Part shown: in pieces, positions 53,501 through 64,000 of the stretch | Layout of the letters: each line of letters opens with the position of its first letter | Position numbering within the stretch: the stretch's first letter is position 1 | Source: Trichoplax sp. H2 | Lineage: Eukaryota; Placozoa; Uniplacotomia; Trichoplacea | DNA: 64,000 bases | Direction of reading: 5' to 3' | Assembly: GCA_003344405.1 (NCBI GenBank) | Contig: NOWV01000001.1 | Coordinates: forward strand, 1,426,001 to 1,490,000 | Translations under genes and position numbers: made by a program | Notes under the pieces: generated by a model | The model's database searches: none | What the model was told of the DNA's origin: nothing | Seen by the model: only the letters and a program-made list of their open reading frames with translations

Positions 53501-56044
53501 TCTATGGGGACATTTTGATTTCTTTTTCGAGTATAACATGGATCAGGTTTGTATCGTAAATTATCCAATTCATTTTCATAGTATGATTGTGATATAATCG
53601 CTATGCTACAATATTACAACTATATAGAATATCCTTGGTACACTAACATGCGTATTAAAAATTATCCCTTTTATCGTAGCTTATTAGCGCAAATGTTAGC
53701 ATGTCCAATGTCAATCCGATAAGCCTAGAAAACATTGACACTTTTCCGGCTCAAATCACCTATACCTATAGCGCTACATGGAAAAAGACCAAGTTATTAC
53801 CATTATTGAATTAATTAATTTTGATTCGTTGATAACACAAACTTCATTAGAAAAGAACCACAGCTACTACTATAGCGTTCTACTTCGTATTAACCCTGGA
53901 ATACAAACTTATTCATACCGTCTTCTATTTGTCCCTTTAGGGTTGCATATTCTCAGCGGATGTCAAAGAAAGATACATTTTTTCAAAAGTCTCTTGAGGT
54001 TGGTTAAATCGATTCTTTGATCATTTGCCTTCCTAATTGGCAATATTCTTTTCTGAGTTAATATTACTTTATTACTGATATGCAGATCCATTGGCTTTCC
54101 ATTATCAATTCAATTGTACTAGTAATCCTCTTAATGGGCTTCGTAGTAATCATACTGGTTAGTAATATCGATTAGTAATGGTCTTCTCTGATTTTAAACC
54201 TAAATAATTCTGATTGGTGCTTACAAATTAGATGCGTGTACTAAGGAGCGACTTCGCTCGTTATAATGTTGTAAATGATGAAGAAGACAGCTTAGGTATT
54301 TAATATCTCTAATATCTTTATATATCGTGGAATAATCTCATCTATAAAGTGTTATCATCTACTTTAGATCGGGATGATAATGGTTGGAAGGTCGTCCATG
54401 CTGACGTATTTAGACTACCAAAATACAAGTCTTTACTATCGTCTATGCTAGGTATACTGTAAATCGTCATTTGATAATCATATGCTGGACTTATAACAGG
54501 AACTGTGGATCTTTTATTGATTGAATTCAAGGCGTTGGTTCGCAATTTCTCTTAATTACTGGTTCAATTTTAATCATGGCTATGCTAAAGATGTTCAATA
54601 TTCATAGGTCAGTAGTAGATTTGATAACGTAATCTCCTTGTAATTATTTCTTAAAGTACTAATTCATAGCCTACGGCAATATAACTTCTAATAGATTACT
54701 TATAAATGTTACCAACTAGGCATGGATCAATTAATACTGCCGCTGTATTGATGTATGCCTTAACATCATTCGTCGCTGGTTACGTTTCAAGTAATTTCTA
54801 TAAAAAAATTGGTGGAGAAAATTGGGTGTGGAATATTGTATTAACTTCAACGTTATTCTCTGGTAATTAGTAATTATCACTTCTACAATAGTTCAATTAT
54901 TGCGAACTTAAACTTGTAGCTTGGAGATGTAGAGCTTTATTTCTAACTTTGACCCAACTGTTTCAATATATCTATTCTAGCCCCTTTATTTCTTGTTTGG
55001 AGTATCGAAAATTCCGTTGCTTGGTATTATGCATCCACCCAGGCTCTGCCGTTTACTACTGTTATGATTCTGGTATTAATTTGGATGTTGGGTAAATTTT
55101 TTGATAATATGCTAGTCAGTAATTCTGCTGCATTGTGTTTAATTAGTTAAACAAGATCTGAGCCATAATTTTTTCTTTCTTTAGTTGGATTCCCGTTAAA
55201 TGTTCTCGGTGGGATATTTGGTAAAAATTATGCGATATCATTCAATGCTCCTTGTCGGACAAAAAATATTGCTAGAGAAATCCCATCTGTGTCATGGTAT
55301 GGATTAATTGTGTACAGTACTTTACTAACAAGCTATTGCACGTAAGAGCTAAACTGTGAACTACTTATTTCATTTAGGTACCGCAGTGGCCCGATACTAA
55401 TGTTAATAGGCGGATTTATCCCGTTTAGGTACATTGTACAATGATAGAATCATTATTTATAATCTAGTCAATTAATTATCACCTTCTGGATGTTTTTTAG
55501 TGCTGTCTCGGTGGAATTGTACTACATTTTCGCGACAACATGGGGACGTGAACAGTACACCCTATACGGCATCTTATTTGTTGTCTATGTTATCCTATTA
55601 AGTGTAACTGTTTGCATTTCTATCGCACTGACTTATTTCCAATTATCAAATGAAGACTATCGCTGGTGGTGGCGATCTTTTAACAATACCGGGTTAGTAT
55701 ATAATTTTTGTAACCAATACCTTATCATTAAATATCGTAGATATGGATTCTTTGTAGCCATAGTTTATTAGAAAAGGATTACAATTTTGGCCACATTTTA
55801 TTCCTATTGTAACTAATGTAAATGCCTTTCTTTTACTTACAGATTTGCGAGCTTCTTTGTATTTGTTTATGCATTCTTTTACTTCGTCAAACGCTCAAAT
55901 ATGACTGGCACTTTGCAAACTTTTGAATTTTTCGGTTATACATTATTAGCTTGTTATGTCTTTTACCTAATGTTGGGTACGGTATCTTTTTACGCTTCAC
56001 TAACCTTTATAAGATACATCTACTTAAACTTGAAAATGGACTAA
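50558..56044 (+). CDS. TM9SF1: TM9SF1, transmembrane 9 superfamily (nonaspanin) member 1; one exon not found
   Basis: Nine-helix endomembrane (Golgi/endosome) protein of the nonaspanin family, implicated in sorting of membrane cargo and in autophagy. Exons: 50558-50644 (signal peptide), 50741-50830 ([19 protein letters not shown]), 53150-53254, 53428-53546 ([17 protein letters not shown]), 53680-~53792, 53957-53998, 54086-54157 ([10 protein letters not shown]), 54232-54295, 54368-54451 ([15 protein letters not shown]), 54532-54607, 54720-54862, 54981-55091, 55185-55296 ([11 protein letters not shown]), 55378-55428, 55501-55692 and 55843-56044. The end YIYLNLKMD carries the C-terminal KxD/E-type signal conserved in the family. 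EQYTLYG and [10 protein letters not shown] are the family core. About 45-50 luminal residues (the SLGEVLDGDR region) are missing between exons 2 and 3, whose phases do not match; that exon must lie in the 2.3-kb intron. The 53792 donor is uncertain. Confidence 0.94.
50889..51125 (+). repeat. Tandem duplication (135-bp step) in TM9SF1 intron 2
   Basis: TTTTGCCACCGTAGACTACT and the following ~95 bp occur at 50889 and again at 51024 with three or four changes. The open frame they form repeats the same peptide and is not treated as coding. Confidence 0.92.
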
Positions 56045-57227
56045 ACTTGTATATGGTCTATGTTAGAGTCAGATAAATTTTATACTGCTGTATTGATTTA
56101 TCAGCGAATCTAATGTAAGTAAACTGTTTAGTGTAACCGTCATTCAAGATTTGCTATTGATGAAATGCTATTAGGCGAAACAATTAACTTCATCCAATTG
56201 GGCATAATGAATGGCTGATTACATATTTAGCTGTAATTATAGCTTATTAACACCTTTAAGAAAGTTTTATGTAACTAATAAATTCAAGTTGCAATAGCAT
56301 TAATCTTTCACAGTCATATGGGATTTTCAGTGGAACATAATAACATATTATATAACTACAGTGGTTCTGTACGTAGTCGCTATTTTATACCTAGATTGTA
56401 CGCTCGTGTAGTTAAGGTATTCCCCTATTTGAATACATCTATGAATTGTTTGGATGTACGAATTCTGTGTATTTACTACCTATTACCTGTTGGTTCGTAA
56501 AAATTAGAATGTTTGGACAGTTATAGTATCTGATTACCAATCATTTTAAGCGAAATCGCCTTGTTTGTTGTCGAATCTGTATTTCACTTGGCGTTGCGGT
56601 AGTTTGAGCATCGTTATGAATCTATTCTTAACCTTTTTAAATTTGTTATTGCTGCTGCTACAACTACTGTACAAATAATCCAAATAAAATGAGATTGAAT
56701 AAATCTTTGTATAGTATGATTATTCATTTGGCTATATCTTTCTATGTCGAAAAAGCACTATGGGAAATAGTATTCTAATGGACTTATATATATATATATA
56801 TACTGTATGTGCATTCGTTTCTATTGTTTGTATCACGGTAATATAATATAAGTTGTAAGACTACGGTAGATATTGTATCTAATTGATAATTAATAAATAT
56901 TACGAACGTAGTGAAATCTTAAGTAGAATATTCGAACATATCTGGCAGGCTGTGAAATAAATGGAAACGATTAAAAATATCGAAATAATTTTTGGCTTCA
57001 TAATGCGCAACTTAAAACTTTCGTCTTTACTGATAATTGTAACGCTACAACGATATAAATGATCTACTCTGTTTGTGCCTTTAATAATGCTGTGGTTTAA
57101 AACTAATGTATATGTCACCGAGATAGGCCCTCAGATAAGTAGAAAATAAGGTCACGCAGAAAATGTTATCACGTACTGTAGATTACACTGGAGATGTTAC
57201 ACAAACGAGGAACTTATGTTTGCTATG
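56045..57227. other. Downstream flank of TM9SF1
   Basis: 3' UTR and intergenic AT-rich DNA. A TATA microsatellite lies at about 56785-56802. No supported gene; the open frames at 56318-56500 and 56900-57118 lack any recognisable feature. Confidence 0.5.
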
Positions 57228-57395
57228 CTTTCATTTGACAAGACGCATATTGTTCTGTTCTATTACAGGTGAGAAGGGATATAATTTCACTCATTGACAT
57301 AGTTAGTAAAAATTATTATCGCTGTCTTATTACATTATATTGATATTACCCATATACTGTACATTAGAAATCTGTAATGTCATCTCTATTATAGA
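57228..57395 (+). repeat. Segment duplicated after the gap (copy 1)
   Basis: CTTTCATTTGACAAGACGCA and the next ~165 bp match 58067-58233 with only a few differences. Copy 1 then has a 97-bp insert (about 57398-57494) between short direct repeats CTATTATAGAAA and CTATTATTAGAAA that copy 2 lacks. Both then share GTCAAGTACATTAACGATCG. Confidence 0.9.
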
Positions 57396-57523
57396 AATTT
57401 TCTATCGTAAATTAGGACACTATCAGCCGCATATTGAAAATGGCGAGTTATCTTGTGATCTACTGTATATTTGTGAAATTTATCTATTATTAGAAAGTCA
57501 AGTACATTAACGATCGACAATAT

Positions 57524-57751
57524 GAGATAGAGAAGACCTGGACCCACGCGAAAATAATAATATAAAAAAATCATTTAAAGAAAAAAAAGAGCCGTCGGCT
57601 TAAAAATTTTTTATATATTTCTTTGGCATATATGCTTACGCGCGCGAGAAGAAATGTAAAAAAAAACTCCTGAGCCGACGATTTATTTTTTAATTCTCTT
57701 AGTTAGTTATTATATACGCGATTCGCGATTGGTCCAGGTCTTCTCTATCTC
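57524..57751. mobile_element. 228-bp foldback/MITE-like element
   Basis: Perfect 21-bp terminal inverted repeats GAGATAGAGAAGACCTGGAC(C) at 57524-57544 and 57731-57751. The interior is also loosely self-complementary (GTCGGCTTAAAAATTTTT on the left against the complement of AAAAAAAACTCCTGAGCCGAC on the right), so the whole element could fold back. There is no coding capacity. Flanking TA dinucleotides fit a TA target duplication if the left end is set one base out, but this is not proven. Typical of a non-autonomous DNA transposon. Confidence 0.75.
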
Positions 57752-58010
57752 TAATAAATCTAAATAATCTGTGAAGTTTATAGTCTATGTGGAACATACA
57801 TTATAAATTATGTGGAACATTTGCAATCGAATACTCAATAATATAAGACTGATTATCCGGTTTATCTTAGAAGACTCGATTTTCCCGTATATCCATGTTC
57901 CACATAGATTATGAACTTTAATCTAATCTGATTATCCGGTTTATCTAAGCCGTTTTCGACTGTTTATATGAGGGGTAATATTTGAGATTGTGTGAACAGA
58001 TATTGTGAAG

Positions 58011-58041
58011 TTTATAATCTATGTGGAACATAGATTATAAA
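58011..58041. repeat. Perfect 13-bp hairpin adjoining the gap
   Basis: TTTATAATCTATG and its exact reverse complement flank TGGAA, ending six bases before the N gap. Related TCTATGTGGAACATA words occur at about 57785 and 57900 in both orientations, suggesting a small palindromic repeat family here. Confidence 0.8.
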
Positions 58042-58046
58042 CTATG

Positions 58047-58066
58047 NNNNNNNNNNNNNNNNNNNN
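58047..58066. other. Assembly gap (20 N)
   Basis: Twenty N; the right side restarts with a copy of 57228 onward. Confidence 0.98.
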
Positions 58067-58299
58067 CTTTCATTTGACAAGACGCATATTGTTCTGTTCT
58101 ATTACAGGTGAGAAGGGATATAACTTCACTCATTGATATAGTTAGTAAAAATTATTATCGCTGTCTTATTACATAATATTGATATTACCCATATACTGTA
58201 CATTAGAAATCTGTAATCTCATCTCTATTATAGAAAGTCAAGTACATTAACGATCGACAATATGGCATTACTAGTTTTCGTTACTTATTTGTGAACATA

Positions 58300-60524
58300 A
58301 TTGCAATTATTAAATAAGAATAGATCAATATAAAGAAGCAATATCAAATATAACAGAATCTACACTTAATATCGGGATATCACCGGCAAACACAAAGTCA
58401 GATAGCAAGAATACTTTATACGTAAACCTGAAACAGAGTATAACTAAATTATTAATTAAGGATCATAACTTTAGTTATTAAACAAGAACGATGAATTATT
58501 CTAATCAAACATCCCGATAAACATATCATCATATAGCCTAAATTCGTTTATTAAGAATAAATAATTACGGTATAATTTACGGAAGTAAAGTAGAGTTGAA
58601 TAAATATTATGGAGTCTGCACTATAGTAATCATAAGTTTCTTCTAGAGTTTTTGGTTGCTTGTTATGCAAGGCATATAGAGAAAAAAAGTTATCATAACT
58701 TCAAAGAATAATATATAGTAACTAACATACTAAGTTTTACGTCATAGCCGATTCAGAACAATGAGTTTAACTTCATTCTGATCAACTCTTATATTTACAA
58801 GAAAATACAGTAATTTAATTTGTAATACGCTTACTACTCCTAGTTTGCGCTTGTTTACATTTATTTTCCGGTAAATAAATAAGTCAGACAAAATCGACTG
58901 TATCTACCTGCAATAAGCTATCAATCAATTGATTATTAACTCAACTTTACTGTAGAATACAATTTGAATTTTAAATTAATAATCAAAAATTACGATAAGT
59001 TAAAGCTTATTTATTCAGACTCTACTAGTTGTACAAGGTGTCAAACATTGATATTTCATGCTTCAGTATCGTTCAATTGTTTATTAATAAACATGAACGC
59101 AAGGGCTACATTAAAATGATACCAAAATAAAACTAAAATGATCGTTATAATTATTGTTATTATTATTATTGTCACAGTATTACTGAAACTCCCATCACTT
59201 AAAATGACAGATGTCATATATTGATCTTTCTATATCAAATAGCGTTTTTCATTCTTTCACAAGTAATTTCATTTACAAATTTCAGGATGATCAATAGCAT
59301 ATTCTTTACCTAGATAACATGAGAGATAGAGTGAGATTAGCCACTTCTTGCCGAAGTTCGGCACTCTAACTAATTTAAATAGATAAGAAATCCTTTAACT
59401 TTTATACCTACATCAATTCAGCAAGACTGATTTAATTTTTAATCAATATATTGCAATACGTCATAAATCTGTTGTAAACTTTAAGCTTTCATCCAATTTC
59501 TTCTTCTGGAATATTGTAAATTATAAAACTTTTGTTAATAATATTAATTTTGCTTACTTAATTTAAGCCATTTGATCATCTACGCGGTAATATGATATTA
59601 AATGATAAAAGAAGTTCGCAGTAGAATACTATAATATATCGATACAGTATGAAAAATTAATACTTTTATTCAAATTAATGACGTTATTATCGTACCTTTC
59701 GAACTTACTCCTACTACTCGACTGTTAACTACTACAAGTCATGATTGACAGCTAACTTGTAAACACATAGATGTTATTAATAAAACCAAAATTTAAGTGG
59801 ATGGTCTACAAGTATATCTATTCAAAATTAATAGATTAAATAAGTCCGGCTATTCAAATTATATTCGCTAATATTAAGTGCCAATGCATTATTAATACAA
59901 TCCATAAACTATCGTAGTTATTGAATAGTTCTAATCACCTGCTCCGGAAAATTATTTTTAATAAAGTTTAAGTTAATGCAAGTCCCACTACCGGTATATG
60001 ATACAACGATTGTATTTTCGCCTTACTTATTATTTCTAATTGAAAAACTGTCTCAGTTCTGTGATAATTATTAATGCTAATTAATTTATAATAAGTATCT
60101 TTATAGGAATAGAATTAGTATCACTGGCATCAATAATGATTACTAATCAAATATCCTAACTATACGATTCCGTAAGTATAAAGGTATAGCTATAATTGGA
60201 TAGATTGGAATAATAAGGATAAATAGCATCCAACGTTAGACAACCTCTTTTACAATAATAGATTATTATTCCTAGTAATAGATATATAAGAATACATGAT
60301 TATAGTAAAATCATAATATAACTTGCTATCAGTTCCATAAGCTTAGTAAAGTAATTAAGGCTAGAGTGGATTGAATTGACATCGTTTTCATCACCAAAGA
60401 GGATACGAAGACAACGTTGGATCGATTTTAATAGGTCACATCAAGAGATTTTAATCTCTTTTTACTCAATCTTAATGTTATAGACAAATATAATCTATCA
60501 TTGATTGCCGTTCAATTGGTCATT
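58300..60524. other. Intergenic DNA upstream of the deiodinase
   Basis: Very AT-rich and non-repetitive, with no supported coding region over 2.2 kb. An (ATT)n run is at about 59155-59171. The deiodinase promoter and 5' UTR should lie just upstream of 60525. Confidence 0.5.
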
Positions 60525-61364
60525 ATGCGAATCAAAAATAAGCCAATAACGAGATGTAATGGCGATGAAAAACTTCGGCCGAAAGTAAAGACACTTTTTG
60601 ATAAAGGTCGACTCTGGATAGCTTGTTTATTAGTTTATGGCTTTTTTAAAATGATGTACATGATTATTATGTCTAAGATTTGGTATCCAAGAGCTTTCTG
60701 CAGAGCCGCAAAATTAATGGATAAAGTTGTTGAAGATGCTCGCCAACGATCTAAATTATCAAAATGGCAGGTGATGACAAGGAACTTTTTCAATAAACAA
60801 AATTTACTATCATTAGCTACAGATCCTGATCAAGTTGCCATCTTTGGCCGACTATCAGTTGGCGATTTAGCACCACCTGGTGTCTTATATACATTAGATA
60901 AAGAAGTATACAATTTTCATCAGATATTTCAACAATCGCCTATGAATATCTTTGTCTTAAATTTCGGTTCTTACAGTTGACCACCGTTTCGTTTTAATAT
61001 CGATAAATTTGCTCAATATGCTCATTGGTACGGTCAAAAAGCTGAATTTATTACTATTTATATCGCCGAAGCGCATACTACTGATGACTGGTATATACCT
61101 GATTTGAATGATGGAGCTGGATTATGCTTTCATGCGCCAGATACGTTAGACGATAAAATACGATTAGCCAACAATTTTAGAAATGATTTCTGTTACAAGT
61201 TACCTTTTTATGTCGATTCAATGCAGAATGATTCGATGAGAGCTTATTCAGCCAAACCAGAGCGGATATATATTGTTAAGGACGGCAGGATTGCCTTCAA
61301 AGGTGGTCCAGGTCCATTTAGTTATGCACTTGATGAAATAGATGATGCTTTACGCAAGCTTTAA
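60525..61364 (+). CDS. DIO: Iodothyronine deiodinase selenoprotein (TGA = Sec)
   Basis: Thioredoxin-fold membrane selenoenzyme that removes iodine from iodothyronines or related iodotyrosyl compounds. One exon of 279 residues if TGA at 60978 (codon 152) is read as selenocysteine. N-terminal membrane anchor about residues 28-50 (RLWIACLLVYGFF...). The active site FVLNFGSYS-Sec-PPFRF matches the family NFGSCT-Sec-PPF. The catalytic-site partner IYIAEAHTTDDW (Glu and His) matches YIEEAH-SDGW. The C-terminal block FYVDSMQNDSMRAYSAKPER, then IVKDGRIAFKGG-GPF, matches vertebrate deiodinases to the end. The frame is also open upstream from a TTG at 60501, but 60525 is the first ATG. The intronless structure recalls vertebrate DIO3, while every other gene here has introns. 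Which subtype it is cannot be settled, since the metazoan radiation of types came later. A SECIS candidate follows 23 bp after the stop. Confidence 0.95.
60978..60980 (+). other. Selenocysteine codon TGA
   Basis: In-frame TGA exactly at the catalytic position of deiodinases, preceded by NFGSYS and followed by PPFRF. The frame stays open for 127 further codons, all with family similarity. Confidence 0.95.
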
Positions 61365-61386
61365 ATATCGTATACTTAATCTTACT

Positions 61387-61468
61387 CTATTTCCATAATA
61401 TGAAGCTACTAGCTCGAAGCTAAAATTGTTCTTAGAGAGCGCTAGCGGATGTTGAAATATGGAAATAG
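61387..61468 (+). promoter_or_regulatory. Candidate SECIS element in deiodinase 3' UTR
   Basis: Helix I is a perfect 11-bp pair, CTATTTCCATA (61387-61397) with TATGGAAATAG (61458-61468). A small internal loop follows, then the non-Watson-Crick core: ATGA at 61400-61403 faces TGAA at 61453-61456 (tandem G.A). Helix II includes CTA and GCTC (61409-61415) paired with GAGC and TAG (around 61437-61445), with a bulge. The apical loop carries the AAAA run at 61422-61425. Order, core and placement (about 420 nt past the UGA) fit a eukaryotic SECIS. Helix II is somewhat irregular. Confidence 0.87.
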
Positions 61469-64000
61469 TGAAGAATTCGATCTAATTTGTCGGAACTACC
61501 AATTCTATAATGTCAAGAAAGTCTTGTTTAAGAGTATAGGCATAGATGATACATATATGTAGTGCATTATGAATTACAATTATTATCGCAATCACTTATT
61601 AGCTGCTTGACACATTCAAAAAAATTTTCTTTTAATAGGGGCACTATCAACATTAACTGTAGATTAACAACTTAACAGCTAGCTATGAAATCTAATTCGA
61701 AAGCAAATTAAATACCAAACTCGTTTTAGGTACTTTAGGTGCTTAGTGTGACTCTATTATGCGACTGCTTATATTTATGCCACGGTATACCCTTATAGTA
61801 AATTTCTATTAGCTATCACGTACCAAAATTGAACCTAGTATCTTCAGTATAGAAAGACACTATACGTAGAAACGTTAGATCATGTAATCGGTTAATTTTA
61901 TGAGAATCTTTTCGAAAATATAAGTAATAAGCAATTTGTATTATTACAGCTGCCCCACTTTGATGTTATGTACTGTGTTAATATTCACGTATTATCAACA
62001 GATAGTTGAGAATTGATGTGTTGATGATTGAAATTTTCTCGTGTTATGAATATTGATAATAAATTTTAACTATTTCTCTGTCAATATTGTGCTTAAAACA
62101 GTCTAATTGATGAGTATTGTATTTGTCATTTATTAATAATGCTGCTTTGTTATTTTGGATTACTTTATACTTGAGAAGTGATGTTTAATTTAAAATACTT
62201 TTCTATGGATAGTTTAACGTGAGTATGTGCATGTACAGTAATGAGTCTTAAATCAACAACTAGGCTACATGTTTGTTTTTGTAGCATTTTAGAACGAATG
62301 CAAGAGAATCACGACTGTAAATGGCATCTGCTAATTTTCATGATACCATTCCCATCATTCATTTTTTTAGGAATGTATTAATCACCAGATAACCTTTGTA
62401 CAATCTAAATTGGATGTAATGAATATAATTAGGCTATCGTAGGTATACTTAGAGTGGTAATTAATGGAAAGTCAGCTAAATAATAATGATTATTCAGGAT
62501 TTCTGTAATTGCGATTAAGATACCATTTTAATATCCTTTAAGGTGACCTCAGTTGTTATAGTTTTCATAATCTAACCATTTAATTATACGCTAAATTGCT
62601 TTAGCTTACTTTGATAATATTATCATCTTGACGTATATACAGTTGGATACCTTTATAAAATAGGATTCAGCATTTGCTTATTAAATTATTACTAGATATA
62701 TTCTTTAAAATTTTCGAAGGCAGATTATAACCTAGAAATAAGCTGTTTTCAACTCAGTCAGTCATTCATCCTCAGAATATGTTAATGAGTATCGTATCAT
62801 GTGAACTTGATTACTTTATGAAATGGGTTATATATGATTATTTAGATAATAATTGCGATAATAGGTTATGTGGAGCTACAAGATTTTAGTAGATATTTCT
62901 GTTAAATTTAAATTATATCGTTCCACCTATACATTTCTAAATGGGGATCATTGATGCACAAGTATTACAGTAGTATACTACATATAAAGAGAAGGTATGA
63001 AGTTAAAATCGCACAGTAGCTGGATTTGAATAATCATTACTATCGATTATATCATCTAACCAAGCCTGCTACTACTGTAGCTTAAGCGCTACGGTAGGTT
63101 AGGCCGCTTGCCTATGGTAATTATGTACATAGAACTGGTCATCTAATGATTATTTATCGTTAAGTTTCCTTTATTTTCACATCTTCCTAACGCTGGACTA
63201 TAATACATTTCTGGAGATGGTATAAAACGAATATGTATATACTCATATATATATATAACTGATTGAATTAATATTTATGTTTATCAGTGAATAGCTTTTA
63301 CTATAACAATCTATTGCTCTATCTCAGTTGAGAGCTATACGAAAGCTTGGATTTGGTTTATACTTTAGTCTACTACTGTCTTGCTCGTATCCTTTAAAAA
63401 GATAAATCCGTTTAGTAGTTATGATGCATTAGCAAGATTTTGACTTTTTTTATAGAGTAGTCCCTGATATGATACAGGCGTATACAGTACAGTGTAAACA
63501 TATGCATAACACTACAGTACTAATTTCCTCGCAATTTTGCATATTTATTTTTATTTTATACCACTCTAACTTGATTTTCTCAAGTACTGTAGTGCATAAC
63601 TTATTACAATGTTGCTTCGCTGCTAATAAATACTGTAGTATTTATGAAATTTTACGAATAGTAGTGTGTCCTAATTTTAATTATAGCTGGATTTTTTTAG
63701 GATTCTAATTTTGTAATCAAAACCAAGCCATTATATGTAAATGCAAATCAAAAATTATAGGAAATTACTTTTTCAAGGTAACTTTATTTGCTATTCATTT
63801 TTAAAGATTAGGTTGAATTTACAACATGGTCGTGGTATGGCTAAAACATAACATAAATAGTTTAAGAACTTTATTGAATGTATTTTAATTATGATAACTA
63901 TCCGTAGTTGTATTTAATCATTAAACTACACACTGTACGCTAACATGATGAGATAGTCAGGTATACACGATTACTAGACTATCCGTTACTACAATCCAAT
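61469..64000. other. Downstream intergenic DNA
   Basis: AT-rich, low-complexity sequence without a supported gene. A minor inverted repeat lies at about 63074-63098 (CTACTGTAGC / GCGCTACGGTAG), and TATA runs at about 63236-63258. The open frame at 63469-63708 has no recognisable feature. Confidence 0.5.

Noticed and set aside
57580-57700. Possible structured RNA gene from the GC-containing hairpin text
   Set aside because: It is the self-complementary interior of the 228-bp inverted-repeat element; no tRNA box A/B or snRNA signature was seen.
60501-60524. Extension of the deiodinase to position 60501
   Set aside because: That codon is TTG; the first ATG in frame is 60525 and it precedes the membrane anchor by a normal distance.
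60978-60980. TGA as a nonsense mutation making the deiodinase a pseudogene
   Set aside because: It falls exactly at the family's Sec position, the downstream frame is intact and conserved for 127 codons, and a SECIS follows.

Overview
The window is AT-rich nuclear DNA from an animal. It has compact genes with many short GT-AG introns (mostly 60-400 bp), long stretches of tandem repeats between genes, and four runs of exactly 20 N that mark scaffold joins. An insulin receptor substrate (PH + PTB + YxxM tail), an iodothyronine-deiodinase selenoprotein and a CD20/MS4A-like tetraspan all point to Metazoa. The short introns, AT-richness and early-branching look of the proteins suggest a placozoan (Trichoplax/Hoilungia type). 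That last step is inference from memory and was not tested by a search.

Nine protein-coding genes could be assembled exon by exon from splice sites and protein similarity. Left to right they are: STT3A, catalytic subunit of oligosaccharyltransferase (+, 593-5439); SLC12A8, a cation-chloride cotransporter relative (-, 6128-10447), tail to tail with STT3A; an MS4A/CD20-like four-helix membrane protein with a PPxY tail (-, 22356-27295); an insulin receptor substrate (-, 29182-32615); an SLC22A18-like MFS transporter (-, 36515-38720); MIC27/APOOL of the mitochondrial MICOS complex (+, 41650-43846); RDM1, a RAD52-motif RNA/DNA-binding protein (-, 44954-48244); TM9SF1 (+, 50558-56044); and an intronless type-III-like iodothyronine deiodinase (+, 60525-61364). 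The deiodinase reads through an in-frame TGA (selenocysteine), and a strong SECIS candidate lies just past its stop.

The genes are housekeeping or signalling genes with no operon logic. STT3A and TM9SF1 act in the secretory pathway, MIC27 in mitochondria, and IRS and deiodinase in growth and hormone signalling. They are separated by repeat-rich DNA: 10.4-22.3 kb is an 11.9-kb desert of minisatellites; 23.3-24.2 kb is a minisatellite inside an MS4A-like intron that has copied the intron-exon junction; 48.4-49.1 kb is a 36-bp minisatellite abutting RDM1; and 49.2-50.5 kb is a ~452-bp tandem repeat saturated with the palindromic words GTACAGTAC/TACTGTACA.

At 12.6-14.6 kb and 57.2-58.3 kb the sequences on the two sides of N gaps repeat each other. 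These gaps probably join overlapping contigs or haplotypes, so they are assembly artefacts rather than true duplications. The most interesting biology is the deiodinase selenoprotein with its SECIS, the bead-like 12-fold YxxM tail of the IRS protein, the duplicated C-terminal motif of MIC27, and the minisatellite that multiplies a splice acceptor.
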